A DNA stretch of 64,000 nt, taken from the NCBI GenBank assembly GCA_944990035.1, contig CALYLX010000066.1:310001-374000 (forward strand), in the 5' to 3' direction. The stretch is from Clitopilus passeckerianus. Its lineage: Eukaryota; Basidiomycota; Agaricomycetes; Agaricales; Entolomataceae. This document shows, piece after piece, positions 9,685-20,328 of this stretch. Made by a program: the position numbers and the translations under genes. Position 1 is the first letter of the stretch. Every line of letters starts with the position of its first letter. The notes beneath the pieces were generated by a model. That model worked only from the letters and a program-made list of their open reading frames with translations, made no database searches and had not been told where the DNA came from.

Positions 9685-12222
9685 ATGGCCTCTCCATTTA
9701 CACAACAAACATCAACGTCCTCGACAAGCCTCCTTCCTCCGCATAATGCTTTCAACGACCCTCGACGGGCAAGCAATCGTTCACAAACCTCTCAAGTCAG
9801 CTATCAAGTACGTTCTCATACATCTTACTGCCTACTCAGCACTAATTTCCGGCTAGTCATCTCTTGCTGAGAAGGTAACCGAATTACCGATACTTTGGAA
9901 GCAACCACTTGACAACCCCCGCTTCTAGTTCTCGTTAGCACCTTCACCAGCACAATGGGGCATGCCAAATTTGAACCAACCAGAAGACGACGACTACCTG
10001 CATAATCCGGATCCAGCACGAGACCGAAAAGATGATAGAGGGAGTAGTATATTTACTGCTCGTGGAGTTGCGAACTTGGGGTGTCTTGCAATACTTGTTC
10101 TTGGAATCACGATGCTATTGTGAGTTCTCCCATTTACCGTTTGTCACCAACGACGTTCTGACCAATTCACCAGTGCTGGTATGTGCTCCCGCTCAAAGGT
10201 CGTATGGCAATTTTGACTCAAAACACCCAAGGCTGGCCAATTATAACACATTTCCTAACAAAGAAGCAAACAACGCAGGGTGGATTCAATCTGGGTGGAA
10301 TCAACGCAACTGGACAAGTAGCCGACATACCTGGCAACTGGGGCCTCATTGATAAGGACACCCCAAAGGACGCATACACAAAGAGCTCATACGTCAATCC
10401 TGGCGATAAATGGGAGTTGGTATTCTCTGACGAGTTCAACGAAGACGGTCGTTCGTTTTGGCCTGGAGACGATCCATACTGGGAAGCCGTCGACCTTCAC
10501 TATTGGGGAACGGTGAGTAAATGTGGGCCCAATGACACAGACAATGTGCTTATATCCTGGCGAACAGAACGATTTAGAATGGTATGATCCGTCCGGAGCG
10601 TCGACGGGGAATGGTACCCTCAACCTGAAGCTGGAATTGGTTGACGATAATTCAACCAACCATAACCTTTCTTACAAGTCTGGCATGGCGAGTTTTCACG
10701 TCGAACAGACCTCAGAATTACGTGCTCATCTTCACTTCTCTAGATTCAAAGCTGGAACAAATTTTGCTTCACTGGTGGAATCATTGAAGCGTCTGTCCTA
10801 CTTCCTGGTACAAGCACTGTCCAGTAGGTGCCTCTGCTTTCCATGTCTGTACATCTTTTCTTACCAATATCCCAGTGGTCTCTGGCCTGCTGTCTGGACC
10901 ATGGGCAATCTTGGTCGTGCAGGTTTCGGTGCTACTCTCGAAGGCACCTGGCCTTACTCCTACGACTTCTGCGATGTCGGCACTCTGCACAACCAGACAT
11001 ACCCCCCACCACGTCAGAACGAGCCCGAATACGCTGTGTCCCACGGTGATCAATTTAATAATGATGTTTTGGTATGTTTTCTTTGACCTGCCCTCTGCAA
11101 GACCATTATGCTGAGCTTTCTTTTCTAATAGTCATACATGCCTGGCCAGCGTCTATGTATGTTCTATTATTATTTATCACTGATTTGTTCACTAATGTAC
11201 AATTAAACAGCGGCATGTACATGTCCGGGCGAGTCTCATCCTGGTCCTGTCCGCAGTGATGGGACTTATGTCGGCCGTGCTGCGCCTGAAATCGATCTTT
11301 TCGAAGCCACAGTTACAGATGGAATTGGACAGGTTTCTCAAAGTTCGCAATGGGCCCCATTCAACGTAAGAACCTCATCGTTTCGATCACAATAAGTGAC
11401 TATGCTGATCATGGTATGCTAGGCTGAATATAAATGGTTCAATACATCAGACAACTTTGATATCGCTGACCCAACCGTTACCATTCTGAATGAATACGTC
11501 GGAGGTATGTTCTTCCCGGTGATATATCCATATGAACTCTGCTGAGTTGCAATGTAGGTGTCTTCCAACAAACGACTTCTGGCCTGAGCAAAACGAACCA
11601 AGAGTGCTACGAGCTTGCAACAGAGAAATGCTATAGCGTATACGGTTTCGAGTACAAGCCAGGGTGCGTCTATGGTTGGACTCTGAAGTCTGTCGGGTCT
11701 AATCTCGTTGTTGCACAGGTTTGACAACGCATATATTGCTTGGATAAACGACGGGAAGCTGGCTTGGACTATAAAGTCGGGGGGCCTCGCCGCAGACGAC
11801 AGGGTGGACATCCACGCAAGGCCAATTCCTCAGGAGCCTATGGTGTGTCATTCAGTATTTTCCTTTCCCTGAGTGACAATTGAAATCGTTTGTCTAGTAT
11901 ATCATTGCTAATCTTGGTTTCTCAATAAACTTCGGTGGTATCGACTTCGAGAACGTCAAGCTGCCCGCGACAATGCGCGTTGACTGGATCCGAGTGTATC
12001 AACCACCCGATGCTCGTAACATCGGCTGCGATCCCCCGGATTTCCCAACCAAGGATTACATTGATACGTGCGTTCCCTTTCTCACAGTTATTGGGTCACA
12101 TCTCTGAATATTCTGGCATCAGTTACAAGGCCGCATATACCAATCCCAACTATACCACTTGGGTTGACGACTTCGAACAGCCATGGCCGAAGAACAGGCT
12201 AGAAAATCCTGACTGTGTATAA
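9685..12222 (+). CDS. KRE6: Beta-1,6-glucan synthesis-associated protein, Kre6/Skn1 family (GH16 fold)
   Basis: Type II membrane glycoprotein of the secretory pathway needed for cell-wall beta-1,6-glucan. A cytoplasmic Ser/Thr-rich N-terminus ([13 protein letters not shown]) precedes one membrane anchor, [19 protein letters not shown]. The luminal part then shows [82 protein letters not shown] and [18 protein letters not shown] corresponds to the GH16 E-x-D-x-x-E catalytic-site motif. It ends NRLENPDCV at TAA 12220-12222. About ten introns are present, including a 5-nt exon and a GC-AG intron (listed separately). The symbol is by family; SKN1 is an equally fair name. Several N-x-S/T sites fit glycosylation. 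Confidence 0.93.
10174..10178 (+). other. 5-nt microexon in the KRE6-type gene
   Basis: TGCTG lies between acceptor CAG (10171-10173) and donor GTATGTG (10179). Joining ...CTATT + TGCTG + GCTGGCC reads [12 protein letters not shown], continuing the membrane anchor as in family members. Flanking introns are 10120-10173 (54 nt) and 10179-10231 (53 nt). Confidence 0.75.
10688..10743 (+). other. GC-AG intron in the KRE6-type gene
   Basis: The donor is ATG|GCGAGT and the acceptor CTCTAG. Removing these 56 nt joins YKSGM to [12 protein letters not shown], the conserved family sequence. No GT donor nearby keeps this joint. Confidence 0.75.
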
Positions 12223-12928
12223 GACCCATCTGCTGATACACACCTGTATTTATTCCCTCCACATATCCTTTAGGCTGATGGAAGATGAAGACTTTGTTCG
12301 TTGGAGACGTCTTTCTTACGCCGCCTTATCCACGCACAACCTGTGTTCAAGGCTCACAATTTCGGGTTTGCATATCGTAGTAGTTGCTGTTTAGCTTTCG
12401 TTGGTTTCTACATTAATATCCCTCATCTATCTCGCTACACCTGATGCTGTTAGCTACACTTTTTGCATGGTTATGAAATTTACATCGTATATACAAAGCA
12501 ATTTCTTCCGGTTTCGTTGAGAGTCCATATTTAGAGTATATTCCCACGGCACCTTAATATCTGCTAAATGGGGACAGGATTTGATGGAAACTCGGAGACG
12601 GTGGCCTCCTTGGTTCGACTCCGTTGTCATTCGTTTCTGTTGTTTCCCTTACAAGCTTAATCTAAGCGTCGGCGAACGCGACATCTCTCATATATACCCT
12701 CTTGCTTGGACTGTACTGGGGCCTATCGAAAGAGCAGGTCTCTCGTTGCTTTGAAGTAAGCGTAAGAACCGGCTTGCAGCTACCAACGGACGTAATTATC
12801 CACCGGTACCAGCTTGGATGGCAGCAGCAGTCCTGGGTTCTGCATTTCAGGAGAACTTCAGCAATGGGTGCGCCTACAGGCTCAATCGTGTTCTCAAGTT
12901 GTTTCTGACCATAGATTGTGATATAACA
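12223..12928. other. Intergenic, with the undetermined first exon of the next gene
   Basis: Holds the KRE6-type 3' flank (T-rich, no ORF) and, near its right end, presumably the start codon of the coiled-coil gene. Several ATGs occur (for example 12818 and 12864), but none could be joined in the right phase to the acceptor at about 12928. Confidence 0.45.
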
Positions 12929-15900
12929 GCGGCTTCCAATCATTGGACGAACTGGATCTCCAACCCATAACAAACGGGAAACCTTACCAGACATTCAGCG
13001 ACTTTAGATACCCTTCGGATGAGACGAAGCGGCCTCATCTATACAACCCCCAAAGTCCTTCCCCTCCGAAACGCACTCCTCCAAAGAAGCATCGTTCTGT
13101 GACAGATCCACAGACGTTCATAGATGAAGCCAAATTGGAGGCAAAGCTCTCGCGACCACGACCAACTCAGCGCCGGAAAGAGCGTGCCAAAGTGCTCTCA
13201 GGGCTTCCCGTTCATCACCTCGTTGAAAAACTGGTGTATGAGGAGTTTGACGCTCAGGAGAGCAGGCGGCTATTGAAGGATGCCATGAGCCGGTTGGATG
13301 CAGCAGAGAAGCGTGCCACGCAGGCAGAGGCCGAAAAAAGGACCATTGAGATGGCACAGGCTGTTCATGGGCTCAAAGTTATGCAAAATGTGATTGACAA
13401 TCAGGGAGAAATCACGAAAACTAAGCAGGATTTGACGGTCTGCCAGTATCAACTGCAGAATGCTCAGCGCGAAATGTGAGTGCCGAATCTCTTCCATTTA
13501 ACTGCCCTGCTAAGCTCAGAGCAATTCAGAGAACGACAGAAGGATAAAGTCCGGCAGCTGGAACGACAAAGGGATGATGCGGAAGCTGCAGCCAACTCTG
13601 CTCGCAGCATTGCTCGCGATGCTGACAGTCAACGGATACTGGCAATGATGCAGGCAGACACTCAAAAGCGTTGGCTAGAAGAAAATCTTCGCAGTCTGAC
13701 AGCTGCTGCCAACAAGCGCAAGCATCGACATTCACGCTCGCCTTCGGCCTCTCCTGCGAGTGACAACAGGAGGCAAACGATCCACGATGCATCCGGTACT
13801 CAGCAAAACGATTTCCGACAAGTCCTCGAAAATTATAAGCGCGAGCTGATGGACTCATATCGGCGAGAGTCTGAGCAACGCGAGTCGGCAAGACAGCTGG
13901 AATTGCAGAGGATGGAGGATGAAAGGAAGCACGAGCGTGAGAGGGCCAGGCAAAAGGAACAGGAAATGGAGAATGAGAGGGAACAGATGAGGCGAAGGGA
14001 CAAAGAGCGAAATGCTGAAGTCCAGCGAGAGTTTGACAATTTGCGGGAGAAGGAGATGGGATTTAGGAGGGAGAAGGCGGGCTTTGAAGACAGGGAGGCT
14101 GAACTGAAGAGAGAGCGTAATAAAGCACAGGACTGCATTCGGGACCTGGAGAGGGAAATACAGGACTTGAAACGGCAGCTGGAGGCAGAGAGGGAGAAGG
14201 TCATAAAGGCTGAAAAGGCTGCCAGCCAGCGACCAGGCACGCTGCCTCGCGTACTCATGCCTCCACCTCCAAATCCCAATCTTGTTGTGCGTTCTCTATT
14301 TTCCTCGCTGGATCGCCTTTCGCTGATAATTCTATAGCCACGGTTACCCTCTCCTCCACTTCAAAGACCACCTCCAGCAGCAGAAATAATACCACCACCA
14401 CCTGCTCCTGCAGCTCTCGTCGTCCCTCCACCGGGCCAACTGAGCCAACCACAACCAACGACTGCGCCAGTGTTCCCTCCGCAACAGATCCAACCAAACC
14501 CTTATGCCGGACGTGGCGGTCGCGCAGGGACTGGCACACCCGAGTCTGGTGTCAGCACTATTACAGTGCAGTCTGCCCGCGACATTCTTACCTTTGGTGA
14601 CGACCGTGGTCACGGCCAGAGACGAGATCCCAATCAACTCCCAACCCTGCAAAGGCAGCTCAGCGCAATCTCGGAAGTCTCAGATGTTCCAACTGCGAGC
14701 CCGAGTCGAGCAAGTAATAGCAATGCTTCTCCTTCGCCTGGACCACCTGTTGCACCTCCGGGTTGGTTTGCAAATCCTCCGGTCGATTTCTTGTCTAAAT
14801 CGCAGAGTAAATCGCAGAGCATTGATCAATGGAGGAGAAGTACCAGTGATGCTGTGAGATCCTCCCGTCCCCTCTTTATTCGCTAGCCTAACCAAGTATG
14901 CAGGTTGCAACAGAACCCAACAGTCCGGACAATCTCTCAGATACATATAGCCCTCCTCGTAGGAGGGAAAACCGTCAAATGTTGGGTGTTGATGATCCTC
15001 GCCGCCATTCTAACAGAAGCAGTGGCAGCTTTAATATCAATGTGGAACCACCTGTAAGTTTCTGGCGGCCTAGAGGTGTGCGCCCACGTGCTTATAGCTT
15101 TGTTTACAGTCTGCTCCTGCATCAAGCTCTGGGGGCCAGGAACATGAAAACGAAAGAACAGGCTTCCTCAGCCCTAATTCGGCACATGCTACCCCTCTAC
15201 CCAGAGTCCAAGAACCTCCACAGCCACAGCGTAGTGCCCCAGTTATTCCTCCTCCTTCAATGAGCTATGGTGCACCACCCCCTGGATTCGTCATGCAGTC
15301 TTTCACACCTTCATCTAATCCGGTGGCTATTCCTCCGCCTCCCGTAATTCCTTCCAGCCCCTCCACCAGACCAGTCATCATACCTTCTTCGGCCGGGCAG
15401 CCCGTGATACCTCCACCACCTGTGATACCTCCAAGCTCTTCTTCATCCATCTATTCCGCCTGGGGTGGGCCTTCTACAGGTTCCAGTACTCAGACACAAA
15501 CACCAATACCGAACACCGGATCTTCATGGCGTCCACCCTCCGCTCAATCTATCTACTCGTCTGGAACCGCAGGCGGGCGTGGTGGCGAGCCCCGCTCCCT
15601 CTACCAGCCATTCCCTCCCCCTACTGGTCGCCCAATTGTACCTCCTGGTGTCGCTTCGACTAGCAGTTCGACGGGGTCGACGCATACGCCGCGGTCACTC
15701 TATGCTCCCGCTGGGCCGACAGCGCAACCGCCTCAGGGTATCCTGAAGCGGACAGGAGCAACCACACCCGTAATACCCCCTGGACCGGGTGGAACCCGGA
15801 CACCCTCGTCGATTTATGCAGGGTTGCCTCAAGCTACTGGGATGACACCCAGACAAGGCTATTCGGATTTCCATGGTCATGAGGATGACGAACACGATGA

Positions 15901-16018
15901 TTTGGACCCGGTGACCAGGCGAAATACTGACCTGAACTCGTTTAGACGAATGGATACACAAACACCGACCCCAGCGTTACCTATACCGCCTCCTAGCTTC
16001 CCGCGAGGACCATCTTAA
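12929..16018 (+). CDS. Large coiled-coil, proline-rich C-terminal protein, unknown function
   Basis: No named family recognised. The first exon I can support begins after acceptor AACAG (to about 12928) with GFQSLDELDLQPITNGK; the start codon lies upstream and was not fixed. The N-terminal third (about 12.95-13.47 kb) is basic and helical. Exon 2 (from about 13530) is a strong charged coiled coil (repeated RDDAEAAANSA, DERKHERERARQKEQE and RDLEREIQDLKRQLEAEREK type heptads). After about 14340 the protein becomes Pro/Ser/Gln-rich (PPLQRPPPAAEIIPPPPAP; repeated PVIPPPPVIPPS), with YxxP-like SIYSA/SLYAP motifs, ending PSFPRGPS at TAA 16016-16018. Introns at about 13476-13529, 14286-14338, 14853-14900 and 15052-15110 keep frame. 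A scaffold or cytoskeletal role is only a guess. Confidence 0.6.
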
Positions 16019-17800
16019 TACCGGGATCCATCGTGCGTAACAGACATTGGAAACAGCTATCGACCTTTAACTTATATATCTTCGTCGTTCTTGATTTTGT
16101 ACCTTTTTCGTTAGATTGTACCGCACCCTAGTTGTAGGTTTTGTACTGTAGCGTATTGTACTGTCTGTTATAGTCTACGTAGTCATGGAATAAGACTGTG
16201 AATTATGCATCGCTTAGCCCGCATCTAGTTAATCTTGGTTGATCCTCTTAGCCTATCTTGTCCCCTTTTTCTCATCTATTTTGCCTATCGCGGAGCCTTT
16301 GTACATAGAGCGATTCTCGGAACCATTTACACAGGACTCCGATCATCTTTAAAAGCTGATCAATCAAATGATTCATAGAAATTTTACAACATTGAGGGTC
16401 GGTATTTTAGTTTTGGCCGGTAGGATGTGGCGCATACTTTGGTTGGTCATATTCGTTGACAGTGTACTTCCAAAGTGAATCGCCCTCGAAGTTGGTCCTG
16501 CTAGAATACATCTTCTAGAGGGTCAAATTCCACCTGACACTAGGAAGCCTTAGACATTGGCCTCATTTTCCACTTTCATTCAAGTGGGTAAATGACTTGG
16601 CTAGGACAGTCGGGGTGGAAGTTGATCGGTTGTGGATCCGTAGTTCGACTTATAAGGCTTAAAGCTGCCAATATCGAGGCCTAAGGCGCACGTTGCGGCA
16701 CTCTTTGCGACCGAAGCAACGGGCCTGATTTGCTGCGGGTCAGTCTTCAAGATGGGGATTGACGTCTTGGCTCCCATAATCAGAGCCACCTTTCTCATGC
16801 TATTTACCTGGGTGAATCGTATTGAAGGGTCAGCTGTACACATTTCTTTCCAGCTGCAGGGACCGGATATATTCATGTGAAAAAAGCTTCAGAAAATGTA
16901 GATATAAATGTCAGACGGGCACAACAAACTCTGATTTTGGGACATACAATAGAGTAGAACTGGACGCGAGGCACCAGCACTGAGCCCAGGAGAGCCTGGA
17001 CGTCGATGCGACCAATAGAGTTGACGTCGCTCTCGATAATCATTTTTGTGAGGTGCTCCTATTGTTGGGAAATAATGAAACACCGGTCAGGAGGAGTAGG
17101 GCCTTATGGGGAACAATCTTCTCTGTACCTTGCACTTCAAGATGTGTTAAGGTTGGGAAGGGCCTGTCTGTAAGGGTTCAAATGATGTATCTGGAGCTGT
17201 CAGACACAGAACAAAGGGCGATAGGGCGTACAGCTGGCCGAGGTCCCGACACCGACACCGTTCGGGTGGAAGAATGCCCAAATCACGTCAAATGTTGGGA
17301 GATTTATACCACCATTCGTTGATGACTGTTCTGTGGTTCTCCAATGATTGATCCTTCGTTCGCGACCTCCTGAGCGGGAAGCAATGCCCAAGCATAAAAG
17401 ATCGTCGATCATATCAGCAAATCTCCCTGAGCCGCCAAAGGCGACGAGAGCGAAAATGACTGGATAATTGGCACTTGCCGGGTAATCACCCGCAGTGGGC
17501 TCGGTGGATATTGAGGTTTCCAACCTTATTCTGGGAAACCGACTGGGCGCACCCTCATTATAATTTTTTCCCAAAGCGCTGGCTGGAGTTGTAGACCCAT
17601 TTAGCGGATTGGTGGCATCAGTCCGGTGTCAACCCTGATGAGCATTGGACATCATGGACTAATATATTTCCTTTCCAAATCCTCAGATTCAATTCTGTGA
17701 GATGTTGAAAAGCCCTGTGGAGGACGACTCTGAGACCCCCCTCTGTTCTTGCTTCCCCTTCTCCTCCGGTGGAAGCCATAGCCTGAGCTCTCCTAGCGGT
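16019..17800. other. Gene-poor stretch, 1.8 kb
   Basis: The left part is the T-rich 3' flank of the coiled-coil gene. A minus-strand open frame at 16601-16876 (91 codons, ATG start) has no recognised domain and could be chance. The right part is the promoter/5' UTR of the G-alpha gene; an upstream in-frame ATG at 17702 would add 33 residues but does not resemble the family. Confidence 0.4.
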
Positions 17801-19964
17801 ATGGGCCGTCCAGACGACGAGGATCCTCTTACCCTGGCCCTTCTGCCTCCGCCTAATGAAACCCCAGAGCAACGGCACGCAAGAGAACTAGCTGAAGAGC
17901 AAGCTAAGAAGATCAGCGACGAAATTGACGACCAAATCAAACGAGAGAAGGAGAATGACAGGAGGAAGAAGAAACCGGTGAAACTGCTATTACTAGGTAT
18001 GTGCTGTGAACATTGACAGGCACGGACCACTCAACCATTATCTTACAGGTCAGAGTGAGAGCGGAAAGACTGCCACGTTGAAAAGTACGTCTCCTTGACT
18101 TTCGACATTGTTGCTAAGCTCATGCTATATCCTTGCTAGACTTCCAGCTCACTTATGCCCGTCGTGAATGGTCGGAAGAGCGTGCCTTATGGCGCTCAGT
18201 CATTTTGCTCAACTTCGTCCGGAACATCAACTGCATCGTCGAGAACCTAACACAAGAAATGTCTGGCTTGGATCCGGACGAAAGCGGTGACGACTTGGAT
18301 GAGAAGGAATTGGTACGAAAGGCTGCCAAAGCACTTCCGCCACTACGGTTCAAGGAGAAACATCGGCTGCTGAAGCAACACCTTGAGTGTCTAGCAAAGT
18401 CACAGACTGATCTTGAGGCACAACTGGGAGAAGCGGCAACTGAGGTTACCTCGATGCCTCCGTTCAACGTGGCAGCACCGTTCGACATCGGAGGGGGCGG
18501 CCGGCGGCCCTTGCAGGAATTCTCCATCAACTCAACGAATGGATGGAAGTCTGCCCTGGGCAAATTCAAAGGCATGCGCTCTACGCGGCACGACAACGGA
18601 GATGCTAGTCAAGCACAGAAGACAAAGAGCGTGGACGATGATGTCCTCGAAGTTCTTGCCTCATGTAAGGAAGATATCAAGGAACTATGGGAGGACTCTA
18701 CTGTTCACGAAATGCTGAGCAGGAGGAAAATCAGACTGGAGGATGCTCCAGGCTTGTACGTTGATCATTGGCCTTCTGCCTTCTTTGCTAACGAGGAACT
18801 CCCCAGCTTCTTGAACGATATTGACCGTATAGCTATGCGGCACTACCAGCCCACCGACGACGATGTCGTTAGGGCTCGATTACGTACGCTTGGTGTACAG
18901 GAATATCGGTTTATCTTCGACCATGGTCAGCTGCCGCCTTGCCTGACCCACCATTCTGTCCATTCATCTTCCCACCCACAGGCCGCACAGTTGGACAAGA
19001 ATGGAGGCTGTATGACGTGGGCGGGACCCGGAGTAGTGTAAGTGACTGAATTGCCGCCCATATGTCCTCTTCCTCATCCAATGCACCTTGCCAGCGGGCA
19101 GCCTGGTATCCTTACTTTGATGATGGTAAGTCGGAATGGGTTTTCGGCCGAGATAGAACCAAGCTAATGGTGGTTTTAGTCGATGCCATTATATTTTTAG
19201 CGTGCGTGTCTCCGTCCCGCCTTTTCTCCCTTGACTAAAGCGCCAATGCTCCCGAATTTCAGTCCAAGTAAGTGGACATGTGATCCTATCGCGCGCATAT
19301 ACTTAGTCCCAATTAGTTTCGCCCTTCGATGAGAAACTAGCAGAAGACCGCAAAGTCAACCGCTTGGAGGACAGCTATCTTCTCTGGCGGTCAGTATGCA
19401 GCTGCAAGCTCCTAGCCAGAACGCAGATCATACTTTGTGAGTTGATACAACTGATTTTTGTTCTCTTATTGACTTTCTCGCCCAGTCTTGAACAAATGCG
19501 ACCTACTTCAAGCCAAGCTCCAACGTGGAATCAGAATAAGGGACTCAGTGCCCAGCTTTGGAGATCGAAAGAACGACTTGGCAACAGCAACGAAATGTTG
19601 GATCTCCTGCTCCAACAATGATTCAATTCGCTCATCACTTTTATACAGATTTTCAGCAACATTTCAAAGATATCTCAAAACAACACTCGCCGGTACCTCG
19701 GCCGTTCTATATGTACCTGACCTCCGTAATTGTAAGTTGCCCCTATCATGATGCACTGGAATCCACAAACATTCCTGTGTATTCGTTGTGCCTCGTTGTT
19801 GATTCCTTTACGTTCATCAGGATACAAAATCGACTGCTGTCACATTAGGCGCTGGTATGTCATCCCCGTGAACCTTAGCCAATAACCCAGCTGATTTATC
19901 CCGCTTTGATACAGTGGAAGAATCAATTCTACGCCAACATTTACGTCACGCCGATCTTATGTGA
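17801..19964 (+). CDS. Divergent G-protein alpha subunit (large basidiomycete class)
   Basis: Ras-like GTPase domain with a helical insertion, normally acting under a seven-helix receptor at the plasma membrane. Start ATG 17801 (MGRPDDEDPLTLALLPPPNE), then a charged helix and VKLLLLGQSESGKTATLK (P-loop G-x4-GKT). The helical domain is long, with an extra low-complexity stretch (about 18440-18640). Switch I is VVRARLRTLGV (Arg present). Switch II is DVGGTRSSRAAWYPYFDDV, where Thr (codon 19026-19028) replaces the catalytic Gln of canonical DVGGQ. Then IIFLAPVSPFDEKL, the base-binding FLNKCDLL, and YLTSVIDTKST in place of TCATD. It ends ILRQHLRHADLM at TGA 19962-19964. No N-terminal MGxxxS myristoylation signal and no C-terminal CAAX. 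Multiple short introns; frame intact. Confidence 0.9.
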
Positions 19965-20328
19965 TCATTTGAGGTTAGCATCGAGAATTGTTCTCGTCAC
20001 CTGTGCATCTGTCTGCGATGCGATGCTACCATCTTTTTCTCCTGGATTTTAGTTGTGCCGGATTGTCGATTACCATTTGTATATGCTAGCATCTATCGTC
20101 CTCGGTTTGATACCTTGTAGAATATATCGCGCTCAGCTACTGTTACCTTCGCTATATGATCCTTTCTAATGCAATGTCCGATCGTTTATATTACTACGAA
20201 ACATGCGGGTCGAAGTGAAGGTTTATAAATCAGTAGTTTGGATATCCGATTACATTAACGAAAGCTAGTAAGTCCTATCAAGAAGGATACGAGAAATCAG
20301 GAACGGTGAGAAGTAATAATTTAATTGA
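19965..20328. other. Convergent 3' intergenic region
   Basis: 364 bp between the stops of the convergent G-alpha and Na+/H+ exchanger genes. AT-rich, T-tract-containing sequence that fits 3' UTRs and poly(A) signals of both; nothing else seen. Confidence 0.5.

Noticed and set aside
13833..14279. 148-codon Ser-rich minus-strand ORF
   Set aside because: Antisense to the charged coiled-coil exon; Glu/Arg codons read backwards give Ser/Leu.
17702..17800. Upstream ATG for the G-alpha gene at 17702
   Set aside because: The 33 extra residues do not resemble G-alpha N-termini, whereas MGRPDDEDPLT at 17801 fits the class.
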